Assembly (NCBI RefSeq): GCF_030272615.1
Contig: NC_081407.1
Span: 438,121,230-438,185,229 of the forward strand
Length of the DNA: 64,000 bases
Reading direction: 5' to 3'
From: Cryptomeria japonica
Lineage: Eukaryota > Streptophyta > Pinopsida > Cupressales > Cupressaceae
Both the position numbers and the translations under genes were made by a program. The notes under the pieces were generated by a model. It had not been told where the DNA came from. It did no database searches and saw nothing but the letters and a program-made list of their open reading frames with translations. Of this stretch, positions 34,748-47,237 are shown one piece after another; position 1 is the first letter of the stretch; the number at the start of each line of letters is the position of its first letter.

Positions 34748-36102
34748 TTAATTCGAAGTAGATGCACCTAACTCAGTAGGTAAGGTGCTTTCTTCATTTT
34801 TTGACTCAATTTCCTTCTTTTTCCAGATTTTCTGTAGTTTGATTTTTATCTCTTCAGTATCTCCTCTGGGTTGATCTTTGCAGTTCTTAGTCAAGTGTCT
34901 AGCTTTATGACAATGAAAGCATGCCATTTTAGGATTTCTCCATGATCTTCGGTTGTTCATTCCAAACCTTATCATGCAGTTGGCACTTATATGTCCATAT
35001 TTTCCACAACATTCACACCATATCCTTGTATTGTAATCCCATGGTACTACAATATACTGTTGGTTAAGATCTGTGTGAGTTCGGTAGCTTCTAGTATTTG
35101 CCCGATGTGAAGACCTCATATAGTTTTTTTGCTTAAACCAACACTTCTTGGTACTGTGTCCATATCTATTGCAGTTTTTGCAAAACCCCTTGAATTTTGC
35201 CTTCTAAAAATTGCTAGTAGACTTTGTCTTACATTGTTTAGATGTGTGACCATACTTATTGCAATTGTAACAATAACCATCAGACCTAGTGACATTCGGT
35301 TGCTTACCTTTTCTGATTTGTCACATGTTGGTAGTATGTCCTTGTTTTCCACAGTAGTTGTAGATAGGCTTCTTTCCTTTGATGTTCTCCTTGTTTCCAA
35401 CTTGCTTTGATGATTCCCCTCTCTTGGTGGTGTTGATCCCTTTCTTGGTAGAGTTTTTTCTTTTGTAACCAAGTCCTGCATCTTTGTTGGGTCTTCTTAT
35501 ATTTAGTTGCTCATCCAACATCCTTGATGCTTCATAACTTTTCTTCAGTGTTTCTTTTGATTTCTTCTCTGCTTCATGTTCATTGGTCAATCTTGATAAT
35601 TCAAGTTTCAATGCCTGATTCTCATTTTCTTTTAGATTTACTTCATGATGTGCATAACCCAATTTATTAGAAAGATTATGTTGAATTCCAGTCATTCTTG
35701 TGATTTCATCATTCTTTTCGGACACCAATGCTTCTAGCTGTTGTTTTTCCCTTTCCACATCTCTTATGTTATCCTCACCTGTTCTTAATGCATCAAGATT
35801 TTCAATCATCTGTGCGTTGAAATGCTCATGTTCTCTTTTCATTGCTTTTAGCTATTCAGTCAATGCTTTGTTCTTTTCTTTCAGTTCTCCAATCATTTCT
35901 TCAGTCTCTTCTGATATAAGTTCTCAGATGATGTCTCAATTTGTTCCACCAACTCTTGTGAGTCCTGTAAATCATTAGACAACCTTCTTCTGACTTTCAG
36001 TGATCTTTGCATTTCTCTCTGCATATCTGCAATCACTTGATTAGGATGATCCAATTCTTCTTGAAGATTCACAATTCTTTGAGATTGTTTGTAGCCTTCC
36101 AT
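34748..36102 (-). pseudogene. N1 gag-like protein: coiled coil plus five zinc knuckles
   Basis: It starts MEGYKQSQRIVNLQEELDHP at 36102, shortly after the primer site. The reading frame changes once near 35920, then stays constant to 34748 with two or three stops. The first 250 residues are heptad-rich coiled coil. The C-terminal part has five CCHC knuckles: a damaged one (YNYCGKQGHTTNM), then CYNCNKYGHTSKQC, CKNCNRYGHSTKKC, CECCGKYGHISANC and CFHCHKARHLTKNC. Ordinary copia gag has a UBN2 domain and one knuckle, so both the missing UBN2 domain and the extra knuckles are unusual. The likely role is RNA packaging and particle assembly. Confidence 0.82.
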
Positions 36103-36150
36103 TGATAAGATCTTTCTCTTTAGGCTGTTAAACCCTTTTCCAAGATTGAG

Positions 36151-36162
36151 GCTCTAATACCA
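36151..36162 (-). other. Primer binding site of N1
   Basis: On the minus strand TGGTATTAGAGC follows the LTR end after two bases. It differs from the initiator-Met complement TGGTATCAGAGC by one C-to-T change. Confidence 0.9.
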
Positions 36163-36164
36163 AT

Positions 36165-37355
36165 TGTTAGGTCCAACTAGGAAAGCTAATGTACTGAGAG
36201 GGGAGGGGTGAATCAGTACTTCAAAACTTTTCTCCAAAAACAATCTTACTGATAAACATAAATTATAAACTACTGATCTCATAATATAAAGCTAACACAT
36301 AATTATAGAAATAACATTCATACACATTTCACTCCATAACACAAATATTTTGGTTATGCAGAAACTCTTTGTTAGAGAGAAAATCTTCTATGGGGATGGC
36401 ACCCACAACTTCACTACTGCAATAATAAAGGTTGCTTGGTTAGAGCTACATGTTTAGGTCTTTTTGATAGCTTACCCTATTAGGAGTATCAAGATCTTTA
36501 GATCTACCTTTCTAAAGGATTTTACAACACTTATACAAAATGTTGCACCTGGTTAAAGGCTTTACAATTTATAGACTGTGTTAGAGTCTTTTACCTTGTT
36601 AAAGGTTTCTATTACAACTCAAATGATTAAATAAAATCTTTACAAATATCTGCAACTTTACATCTGAAATGTTATAGCAGATTCTATATGCTCAATATGA
36701 AATTACCTTGCTCATAGCATACCTCGTTAATTGATAAATCAACTCGGTAAACCCTTCTATTTACTCTATCCCTTAAACTGTTCTCTGAATACTTTCTCAG
36801 TGACCTCTGAATATATCTGTCAGTCGTAGCAGTCACAACTTAATGTGTCCTCTTATGATTTTCCTTCTAACTCTTCTATCACACATGTCTCTATTTTTGA
36901 TTCTTAAATCACTCTGTATAAATAGATCTCTAGAACGGTGATCTGTTCATGCTTCAATCTTACAAACAAGATTCATCGAATGAATAAATCATAGAAATTA
37001 TTTCATTGGATAAACTTCCTCAAAATCATACAAAATCTTGAAGTGCAATTTCCTATGTGATAACGGTTCCCTGTTCCTCAATTCTTGTAACACGTTTCCA
37101 CATGTGTCCAGGTTCATTGAATCTGGTAACATGTTTCTACTTGGTTCAGATTACTCGGTATACCTTCTTTGCTGCTTGGTAGACATAGAACATTACTCGG
37201 TAGACAACTCGGTGTATACTGAACTCTGTGACTCCTTTCTTCTGTAACCAACTGCTTTAGTGCTTACCGACTGAAGATTTCGGTAGTATTAACCGACTAG
37301 AGTATATAGGATGACTTTGGACATAAAACTAATGACAACTTAGTAAATAATAACA
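36165..37355 (-). repeat. 5' LTR of N1
   Basis: Partner of 29353-30545, 1,191 bases. Its outer end at 37355 is followed by the second ATCAA target copy and the resumption of the B1 protease frame (AYDEEERSSKGTVVLPIK). Confidence 0.93.
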
Positions 37356-37360
37356 ATCAA

Positions 37361-38138
37361 GGCTTATGATGAAGAAGAACGTTCTTCTAAAGGAACTGTT
37401 GTGCTACCAATAAAAATAGGACCTGTGGAAAGGGATACATTGTGTTAGGTTTTAGATTTGAACCTCTCTTACAACATTCTTCTAGGATGACCATGAATTC
37501 ATAAGATGCAAGCAGTTCCTTCTACATATCATCAATTTGTGAAATTTCCTTATGAAGGACAAGAGATCACTATAATTGCAGATTCTAGTCAATATTGCAA
37601 TAATTTGAAGCCAACACAAGATACAAGAGTTCCACATAACAGAGAATCAATATATCCTACCAAATAAATTCAAGCAAAGTTATGGGAAACTTTTGAGGAA
37701 AAGCTCAAATTAAATGATGAAGGAATGGGAAAATATTTACATAATTTTCCACTTTCCCCTAAGTCATATGGAAAGCCTATAGATATTCAATCAAAGACAT
37801 TAGAAAAATTAAAACATATGTTTAAAGGGACATTTGTTAGTGTTGGAACTCTTGAAGAAGAAAATGAAGACAAAGACATTCTCGGTTGGTTGTACAATGA
37901 TGAAGATAAAACTATAGCAATAGTAGCAGAAGTCAATATTCCCATGAAACAATATGGCAAAGGTTATGAAATAATGCAAAAAATGGGATATGAAGGAAAA
38001 GGACCAATTGGTAAGCGACATCAAGGTATTTTAAAATCTATTTGTCCACACTCGCAATCCAAAGAAGATAAATCCGGGCTTGGATATCTAAAATCCAATC
38101 AAAAGAAACATAATCATCCACAACAAAAGTGGAAATAA
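37361..38138 (+). pseudogene. B1 protease C-terminal part and G-patch domain
   Basis: After N1 the protease resumes (AYDEEERSSKGTVVLPIKI, then LNLSYNILLG, the last conserved protease block) with several stops. A clear G-patch lies at about 37945-38090: YGKGYEIMQKMGYEGKGPIG, then GILK and SGLGY. G-patches are short glycine-rich nucleic-acid-binding motifs, known after the protease of betaretroviruses and in some plant gypsy elements. Here it sits between protease and reverse transcriptase in the same frame. The frame ends at a TAA at 38136 where sequence similarity shifts to another frame. Confidence 0.8.
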
Positions 38139-39607
38139 AATCAGTTTCTAAAAAAGAAAATTGGCAAGAAAAGCTACATCAAGTGGCAGAAATAGTAACA
38201 AATAAATAAAAAGAGCAAGAAGAACATGAAAAGAAAGACAAGGAGATTACCATCAAGGGTAAAGAAAAATCTTGTCAACAAGTTTTAGAAATACAAAAAA
38301 ATGCAAAATCTGAACAAGATATTCCAAAAGCAGAAAAAATAGAGATGGCAGAAATTAGGGAACTTTTTGCGCCAGGCAACATTCCTGTATGGTATAGTGG
38401 AGTAGTCCTAGATCATGATTCAGAGACTGATTCAAATGAGTATGAATGGGGTCCAGATGTCTTATCTACTACATTAAGTAAGGAACACAATGAAGACCAA
38501 GAATCTATCACAAAAGAAGACTTGTCTATTGCAAAACAAAAGGTGGAGTTAGAAACAAGACAAGAAAAACTCAGAATTCAGAGAAAAGAGGCATATGCAA
38601 AAAGGAAAGGGAATGACAAAGACAAAGAAGTAATGCCACAAGAAGTACAAACAAGGATAGATCAAGCATATGAAAATACAAGATTTTCATCAAAAGAGGA
38701 ACAAGATATATTCAGATATGGTAGAACCATAGAAGAATTAAGAGATAGTCAAGTTGGATTGACTATTAGTCTAGAAGAAGTTGAGTTTGAAAGGAGACAA
38801 AATCTAGCAAAAGAATCCTCTTTATCATGTACACAAGTATGTCAACTCCAAAATGCAAATGAGGTCGATCAAGAAGGAATTTGCAGTATTAAAGACGTGT
38901 GTGTTGATATAATCCATTCATTTATGGGACAAACGTCAGTTGGAGAAACACTTGAGTGTGAGCTACAAAATGCTAATATTGATTTTGTTAGAATTAATTC
39001 GGAGATGCTTGAGAAAGACAATTCTCAAAAACATTTAATCTATGACAATACCTATTCTATGCCAAATTATGATCATTATGTCATGAACATTGAAACACCT
39101 AATGATGACAATGATTATGATTTACCCCTTCTTCATCCTGAACTAACTGATTGGGATAATTTAGACAACCCTGAATTGAATATCTTTTCCAATGATCATG
39201 ACTTAGCCGTGTACCTTAATTTTGTCGAACCCATCGCACCTAAGATATCTTCCATTGCAGAATCAAGCAATGTTTCTCGTAGTCAAGAGAGTGCCAAACT
39301 CTCCAGTCACAAAAGCGAAATAAAACAAGGAAAGAGACCTATTGTTGAAAACTATTTCATGGCAACACTAGATCAATCAAAAGAGAAAATAAAAAACATA
39401 TATGATGGTGAGAACCTCTTTGAGGTACCAAAAGATGGAAAGTTTGACATTCTTCCTGCATATTTTCAAGAGAGATTAGCTATCCTGATAGAACCAATAG
39501 AAACAGTAAACATTGGTACATCAAAGGATCCTAAAATACTTCATTATGCTGCCTCATTATCAAAAAAAGAGAGGAAAGAATACATGAAATTATTTAAGAA
39601 AAGATGA
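38139..39607 (+). pseudogene. B1 pol linker between G-patch and reverse transcriptase
   Basis: A long, almost open frame (38345-39607, with an upstream extension to about 38130 broken by one stop) encodes about 480 residues that link protease and reverse transcriptase. It begins with charged helical sequence (KVELETRQEKLRIQRKEA). A polar middle and a conserved-looking stretch follow (LFEVPKDGKFDILPAYFQER, LSKKERKEYMKLFKKR). That end resembles the LxxEER or DVFAWSY region that normally leads into gypsy reverse transcriptase; after a TGA the sequence continues INFAWSYVDMPRLNPDL. No enzymatic motif is visible. A large linker of this type occurs in Tat-lineage elements. Confidence 0.7.
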
Positions 39608-42600
39608 ATAAATTTTGCTTGGTCCTATGTAGATATGCCACGACTTAATCCAGATCTTATCATGCATCATCTTAATATGGATTTAAAAGAAAAACCAGTT
39701 AAGAAAAAGATGAGAAAGATGCAGTGGGTTTTATAAGACCTGTTGCTTATCCAGAATGGGTTTCAAGTATTATACCAGTGTCCAAACCAGATAGAAGCAT
39801 AAGAGTTTGTATAGATTTTAGAGATCTAAATAAAGCATGTCCAAAAGATGATTTCCCACTACCAAACATTGATATAATATTGGACTTGTCAGTAGGACAT
39901 GAAATGTTTTCATTAATGGATGGCTTCTTAGGATATAATCAAATAAGAATCGTACCCTAAGATTAAGAAAAGACAACTTTCACCTGTGCATGGGGAACAT
40001 ATTTCTAGAATGTTATGCCATTTGGGCTTAAGAATGCAGGAGCAACTTATCAAAGGGCTATGATGATAGTTTTCCATGATATGATGCATACATTCATGGA
40101 AAATTATGTCGATGACATACTTACAAAATCTCATACAAGACAAGAACATTTGAACATTTTAAGCAATATTTTTGACAGGTTGGAAAGATATCAATTGATT
40201 TTAAATCCAAAGAAATGTGCATTTGGGGTAACCTCTGGAAAAATCCTTGGCTACATTATATTAGCTTGTGGAATTGAAGTAGATCCTAAAAAAGTCAAAG
40301 CTATCATGGAGATGGAGTCAGCTAGGAACATATGTCAATTGCGATCTTTACAAGGAAGATTACAATCAATAAGGAGATTTGTTTCTCAGTTAGCAGATAG
40401 ATGTCTTCCATTTACCCATCTTCTACATAAAAATGTTCCATTCAAATGGGATCCAAAATGTGAAGAAGCTTTTTTGCAAATAAAAGAATATCTTATGAGT
40501 CCTCCAGTATTGATATCACCAACCAAAGGGAAACCATTGTTGCTCTATATCTTAGCAAAAAATGTATCATTAGGAGCCCTCCTAGCCCAACATGATGATG
40601 AAGGAAAAGAAAGAGCAGTTTATTATATCAGTAGAACACTTGTTGGCTATGAATTAAATTATTCCTCAATAGAAAATACATGTCTAGCAGTTGTATTTGC
40701 AACTTAGAAGTTGCGACATTATATGTTGATTCATTCTATAAAACTAATAGCAAAGATAGATCCTCTCAAATATTTGTTTAGCAAGTTGACATTGACAGGG
40801 AGACTAGCCAAATGGGTTATGATGCTGAGTGAATTTGATATAGAGTATGTTGACTGGAAATCTATCAAGGGACAAGTTATCACTGATCAATTGGCTGATG
40901 CACCTTTACAAAATAACATGCCTTTGCACATCGAATTTCTTGATGCAGATATCTTGATAGTAAGTACAAACTTTTGGGAATTGTACTTTGATGGTTCTTA
41001 TACACAATATGGATCAGGCGCAAGCATCTTTTTTATCACACCTCAAGGACACACAATTCCCAAATCATATAGACTGCGATTTCCATGCACTAATAATACT
41101 TTAGAGTATGAAGCATTGGCTATTGGGCTTAAAATGGCTATTGAATGGAATGTCAAAGAACTACATATCTATGGTGATTCACAACTTATCATCAACCAAG
41201 TAAATGACGAATATCAAACAAGGCATGATAAGCTTATGCCATACAAACAACTGGTGGAGGAGTTTAAAGGACACTATAAAGAAATATCATTCACCCAGAT
41301 TCCAAGAAATGAGAATAAAGCAATAGATGCAATGGCTACAACAACATCTCTCTTGCAAAATAAGGAGAATCAACAACATTACAAATTTCTCATGGAAGAT
41401 ATCTTAACCCCTACCATTTAGTCCCAACATACCTACCGAATTTGCCATATATCAGGAACTAGTCAATCCTCATACGGTCAAACTTATCAGTATTTAAAAG
41501 AACATATCCTTCCTCTTGACTTATCTTGCAATCAGAGAAGGAATTTTATTCACCAGTCCTCTCGCTATACTATAATTTCTGATATCCTATATAGGCATGG
41601 TCTAGATGGTACTTTATTAAGATGTCTTGAACAAGAAGAATCTGAAAAAGTTCTTGATGAAGTTCATGCAAGTATTTGTGGCACACACTCAAGTGGTTTA
41701 ACATTGGCTAAGAAACTTCTTCGTATGGGTTACTTTTGGCCTACTATGGAGAGAGATTCATTCACATATGCTAGAAAATGCAAACAATGTCAGATCCATG
41801 GGAATCTCATTCATGCGCCAACACAAGAGTTATACCCTATGATAGGATCATGGCCATTTTCGCAATGGGGCCTTGATTTGGTAGGAAAGATAAATCCCTC
41901 ATCTTCTAATGGACATAAGTTTATTTTGATAGCTACTAAATATTTTACTAAATGGATTGAAGAAGTGCCTTTAACAATAGTGACATGAAAACAAATATCA
42001 TCATTTATTTGGAATTATATAATCTGTCGCTATGGAGTTCCTATGACCATTATCACTAATAATGGAAGACCATTCAAAAATCAAGATGTGAAGGAGCTAT
42101 GTGAACAATTTCATATCCAACATAGGTTTTCTACTCCATATTATCCACAGGGAAATGGTCAAGCAGAGGCATCAAACAAAACTATCTTGAAAATCTTGAA
42201 AAAAATAGTCAATGAAGCTGGAAAAGACTAGCACATTCAGCTACATCCTGCTCTTTGGGCATACTGAACTAGCATCCGCACTCCAATAGGGGAAACTCCA
42301 TATTGTTTGGTCTATGAATCAGAAGCCATATTACCTATAGAAGTAGATATACCTTCTTTACCAGTATCCTTGCAAGGTCTTATACCAGAAGAAGAGCAAC
42401 GAGTCTCTCGACTTTAGGAGCTAGAACTGATTCAGGAACGTCGCCAAAATGCAATAGATTATTTGAAATTATATCAACAAAGAATGGCAAGAAGCTATAA
42501 CCACAGAGTCAAACCACACATTTTTCAGATTGGAGATATAGTTCTAAGGGAGAATCCAAGAAATCAGCAAGATCGAGAAAATAACAAAAAATTTGAACCA

Positions 42601-42726
42601 AATTGGCTAGGACCTTTTGTCATAGAAGCAACATATGGATCAGGAGCATACAAGTTATCTACCCCTGAAGGTGATTGGTTTGATGAACCTATCAATTCTA
42701 TCCATCCCAAGAAATTCTATGCTTGA
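39608..42726 (+). pseudogene. B1 pol: reverse transcriptase, two RNase H domains, integrase
   Basis: The frame is constant from about 39724 to 42726. Reverse transcriptase (FIRPVAYPEWVSSI, DFRDLNKACPKDDFPLP, YVDD at 40105-40116) has lost about 20 residues just before FIRP. The gypsy RNase H (LLLYILAKNVSLGALLAQ) is followed by an archaeal-type RNase H (LYFDGSYTQYG, NTLEYEALAIGL, IYGDSQLI). Integrase keeps HHCC, WGLDLVGK and GNGQAEASNKT, but its second catalytic aspartate is asparagine (IITNNGRPF). A GPY-type tail (NWLGPF) ends at TGA 42724. Stops occur at 39958, 39964, about 40006, 40706, 41419, 41986, 42229, 42265 and 42415. Two RNase H domains and no chromodomain are the Tat-lineage signature. 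Confidence 0.94.
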
Positions 42727-42912
42727 GATATAAAGTCCTGAAAAAATCAACAAAAAGGATATAAAGTCCTGAAAAAATCAACAAAAAGGATATAAAGTCC
42801 TGAAAAAAATCAACAAAATGCATATAAAGTCTTGAAAAAAATCAACAAAAAGCATATAAAGTCCTGAAAAAATCAACAAAAAACATATAAAGTCTTAAAA
42901 AATCAAAATATG
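42727..42912 (+). repeat. 31-bp tandem repeat directly after B1 pol
   Basis: Six units of GATATAAAGTCCTGAAAAAA plus TCAACAAAAAG start at 42727, 42758, 42789, 42821, 42853 and 42884, the last one degenerate. The array begins at the base after the pol stop codon. A1 has no counterpart. Confidence 0.93.
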
Positions 42913-44927
42913 GAAAAAATGCAATAAATTTAGATAGTGAAAACTTGGTAAACAAGCGCTATCTAAAGAAGTAAGTTCCCCCATCTATGATATCGCTTTG
43001 CGCACCTATCTACTCCATCCTATCTCATCTATTGCTTCCATATATCTTAGCTTATCCATTCCATCTTTCGCATCCATTTGCTCTGAACCATTTAGCAAGA
43101 AATATGTAGCGTACCAACAGTTATCAATCTTTGACATACTTGTTGTAGTCACTGTCTTAGATTTTATCAAAATCAATCATATTTGCATCTGTATCCCGCC
43201 ATGGTTTGGATCTTGATCAATTCATACATCCATAATAATTTTATTTCCACTGGGGGCAAAATCCTAATTCCTTTCGCTAAGGTGATCTTTTGAATCTTTG
43301 AAAATCCCAAAACATTCGAAAAACTTAAAAAAACCAAAAACACCTAGGATTTTGAAATAGATAATGAGCAACAAAGCAACAAATCAATCAAGGCATTTAA
43401 TCAATAACCGAATCATGAAACTTAGGAAAATGAAGAATCAAGCAACAAGTAATAAAGGATTATCAAAGACCATTCATCAAGATGATTATATCAGTTAATG
43501 ACCAAAAGAACATGTGAATGACATGCAAGATTCATTGTTTATATCTTTATTTTATTGCTAATCATGTATTCTATGTGACTCAAGGATGTCCATGACTAGA
43601 GAAACTATGATGGGGCATGATTATTTTCTTTGATTTCTATCTGTGGTTTATCTCTTACTATGATATGAACTTGTCTCAGGATATGATCGACAAAAGATCA
43701 AGGAGGACATTCCAAGTCATGCATAAAAGGAGATAATCCTTGTCTATTCTGCAAGCAATACCTAGGTCAACTTGACTGGTTATATCAAGTTGCCTGTATT
43801 AAATTGCTATATCAAAATCCATGTAAGGAATACTCAGGTCATCTTGAATCATTATGTCAAGTTTCTTGTATTTTCTTACAACATTTTAAACCTCAATGAT
43901 GAAATCAAAGCACTGTTACAAAGATCACATATGAAGAATGGTATTATCATTTTTAGTTAGATCATTTCATTAGCTCATTATTCGTTTGTAGTATAAGCAT
44001 TCATTGTCAGTTACATTATAAGCATTTCATTTCATTAACAGATCAACGGTCATAAATAAAGATTGAGTATACTTGGACAAACAAAAACAATTTGCATTTA
44101 ATCATTGTAGGTGCATTCATTTTTAGAATCATTTTAATCATCCTCCATTTTCATTTAGTTGTATATATAAATCATTGCATTAATTTGCATTCAATTAAGG
44201 GCATTTCATTCATCATATAGTGTATCATCATTATTATTTTCATTATTATTCCATTAACGATCATTTAGTTTCATCTTTGCACTTAGATTCATAAACATTA
44301 CATATAAAATAAAAAACATTTCATATAGATCATTTGCATCATCATAAGCATTAAAGCAATCATTCATTTGCATTTCATATAGATCATTTGCATCATCATA
44401 AGCATTAAAGAAATCATTCATTTGCATTTCATATAGATCATTTGCACCATCATAAGCATTAAAGCAATCATTCATTTGCATTTCCATATAGATCATTGCA
44501 TTTGCATCATTTACATATCATTTAAGTTCGTAATCATTTTCATTTTGCATCCAAGATCAACAAAATAAAAAATCAACAAAAGCATTTATCATTGCATCAT
44601 CATATAAAGTATCATCATCAAAAAGAGTAACATGCATAAATATCATCATCCATCTAATCATGCATCCATATAATCATCATATAAAGCATCATCATAAAAT
44701 AGAGTAACATGCATAATAAAGATTGCCATCATATAGAATCCATGTTTGCATATAGATCATCATAAAACAATAAAAAGTCCAAGTATACAATGATATCAAA
44801 TAAACAATGCAAGTGCCTCCAAATCAAGTCACGACTATCCTGTACCACCACCACCTGACTCTTTCCATCTCTATGGATGTGGGTGAGAAGATCCTCCAGA
44901 TGCCTGTCTCCCATGATCACCACTCCT
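42913..44927. other. 3' non-coding region of B1 before the antisense gene
   Basis: No sense-strand gene is visible. It contains blocks shared with A1 (GAAAACTTGGTAAACAAGCG near 42938 and the region about 43590-43720), then sequence rich in CATTTGCAT and ATCATCAT words from 44.0 kb, including the 54-bp repeat at 44328-44490. Confidence 0.6.
44328..44490 (+). repeat. 54-bp tandem repeat, three copies
   Basis: Units starting GATCATTTGCATCATCATAA begin at 44328, 44382 and 44436, with a partial copy at 44491. Because 54 is a multiple of three, the minus strand shows an 18-residue repeat (EMQMNDCFNAYDDANDLY) that is a by-product and not a gene. Confidence 0.92.
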
Positions 44928-46998
44928 CTAAGGAGGTCCCGTGACCCCACCATTGCTAGTATCCATCAGCATGGTGGCATGATAAATACCTGCTCTTTGG
45001 CTCTCTGCAACTGCCTCCTCATATTGTCGTTGCCAGTGGGAAGTCTCCTTCCCAGCCCAAACTATTGCTCTAATAGTGTCAGCTGAGAGAGTACTTGATC
45101 CAACCTGCTGAATATGATCAAGAAGGCCTTGAGTATCTTGCTGTCTCCTAACAACTCTATCCCTCTCAGCCATAAGAGTTCGCACCTATGCTCGAAGCTC
45201 ATCAATCTATGCTCTAAGACTATCAATGGTCTCCTGCTCTGGCATATCATACTTTGGTGCATCCTGCAATGGCAAATCCTGATGTGGTGCATGAACCCCA
45301 ACCCCCTCCTCACCACCACTCTGTCTAACTGCTAGAATCTCTATCCAAGTAGCTCTCACAATTCGTCGCCTAATAAGGGGAACATGATCCTCTAGATTCT
45401 CATCATCTGTACCATGAGCTGTAATAACTCTAGGGTCTGGCTGAATCTGACCAAAATCAATGCCTCTCCTGCAATCCCCATCCAGTCCAGTAACCCTACC
45501 TCCTCCTGTCAATGGCAACCCTCTTGGTGATCTCATACCTGCCTTGCCATGCTCCCTCCCAATCCATCCAACATCCCTCCCACCCATAGGATGTGGTCTC
45601 CCAATCCTGCCAACCGGTCCAAACGGTCCTCCACAGACTCTCAATCGACGTCCCCTTCGTCCAGGTCTCCTACCACCACCACCTCCATGCCCACCCTCAT
45701 CTCCACCTCCACCAGCCTCCTGAGTAGCTTTGAGCTCTCATTTCCATCTACTTCTCCTAACTGGATCATTTGAATCATCATCCTAATCTCCTAAGCTGGG
45801 AGGAGGATCTGCTGGATCAGTAATATGAGGAAATGGATGAGCTAGTATGTACTAAGCATAATCTGCAGTAACCCCAGGATCAAGAATGTGTAATCTCATA
45901 TCATAAGCCACTCTCGGAGTAGCAAGAAACTCTACGCGAGCAATCTCAAATGACAAGGAAGGTCCGCAATCTCATCTATCTCTATACCGCTGAGCATATA
46001 TCATCACACCAGTAGGCATAGGTTGGATCATACCAAATTGTCTAAGAATGCGACTAATCAACTATCGCTCAACAATATACAGAGTCCGACCAATGAGATA
46101 TCTACTCTGCATGATAAATGGTAATGTCCGTGCATCATCCATCCATGGCTCACAATCAACATATGGTGTCCAAGTAATGCTATCCAATGAATCAAGCACC
46201 CAACGCCAATACTCCATCTTACCCAGCTTATGTTGAGTAAGGATACCTGCATAAAAATACACATATGGATACCACCCTACATGAACTCTGTGATGGATAG
46301 GCCGAAAAATAACAATGTGCTCCCAGCACCAGATCTGCAATAGTGTGTATCATGTAGACAAACTAGCACTCTCATCATACACCACCTAATCAAGATCATG
46401 ATATAAATGTGCCAACATACAAACACCCCAAGCATATCGAGTATGATGCTGCATCATGCTCAGGAGAATCTCACCCCATCCAACAACAAAACCTCATGAT
46501 CACCTATTAGGACATCCAATCAAACCAACAAGAATCACAGGGATAGTCTCGTGATACATCACCATATCCTCCCATCGGATCTCTCCTCTAGCGATGCTAT
46601 CATCAGCAAACACGGCTCTGCAAGCCTCTATCCCAACACGATCCTGAAAAATCATACTGCACTAACTTGCCAGTCATTGGGATGTGCAGAATCCTATACA
46701 CATCCTCAAGCGTCACACTAATATCACCAGTGGGCAAGTGGAAAGTGTTATGCTCACTGTGCCATCTGTCAGCTAAAGCCGCCAATAATCCTCTATTATG
46801 TGTAATCTCAGGCATACACAATAGATGGCGTAAACCACAAGAATCTATATGTCTAACCTCAGCCTGTGTCAGCTCTGGCACTAAATGACATACTGCCAGT
46901 AATTTCTCCTAACACTGGAGAACATCAAGTTTCTCCTATTTATCAAGAGAATTCAATCAATCATCAACTATCTATCTATCACATCAAAGCGATCGCTA

Positions 46999-47237
46999 AT
47001 CTATCAAATCTATCAAATCAAACTGAAGCAACCTACGCTATCAAATCTATCAAGTCAAACTGAAGCCAACCTATGCTATCAATCTATCAAATCAAACTGA
47101 AGTAACCTACGCTATCAATCTATCAAATCAAACTCAAGCCAACCTACGCCATCAATCTATCAAATCAAACTCAAGCCAACTTACGCTATCTATCTATCAA
47201 ATCAAATTGAAGCAAATTAAGCTATCAAATTATTTTA
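46999..47237 (+). repeat. 37-bp minisatellite in the B1 antisense intron
   Basis: Six units of the form CTATCAAATCAAACTGAAGC plus AACCTACG recur at 36-38-base spacing. AACT(G/C)AAG occurs at 47021, 47058, 47095, 47131 and 47168, with a variant at about 47206. The array lies in the inferred intron of the antisense PMD gene, in the position where A1 has an unrelated minisatellite. Confidence 0.9.

Larger units (their letters stand above)
29353..37355 (-). mobile_element. Non-autonomous Ty1/copia-type element N1, minus orientation
   Basis: Two LTRs (29353-30545 and 36165-37355) enclose 5.6 kb. The target duplication is ATCAA (29348-29352 and 37356-37360). Read on the minus strand, the 5' LTR is followed by TGGTATTAGAGC, the initiator-Met primer site with one change, and the 3' LTR is preceded by AAAAGGGGAGAT. 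Both are copia hallmarks. Inside are a gag-like gene with several zinc knuckles and one very long ORF of unknown function. Protease, integrase, reverse transcriptase and RNase H are absent. Movement must have depended on enzymes from another copia element. It inserted into the B1 protease gene. Confidence 0.93.

Noticed and set aside
44254-44496. Minus-strand protein with an 18-residue repeat
   Set aside because: The 54-bp tandem repeat length is a multiple of three, so the periodic protein is automatic.
45460-45773. Pro/Ser-rich plus-strand frames
   Set aside because: They are the complement of the Gly/Arg-rich part of the antisense PMD gene, which has the recognisable domain.
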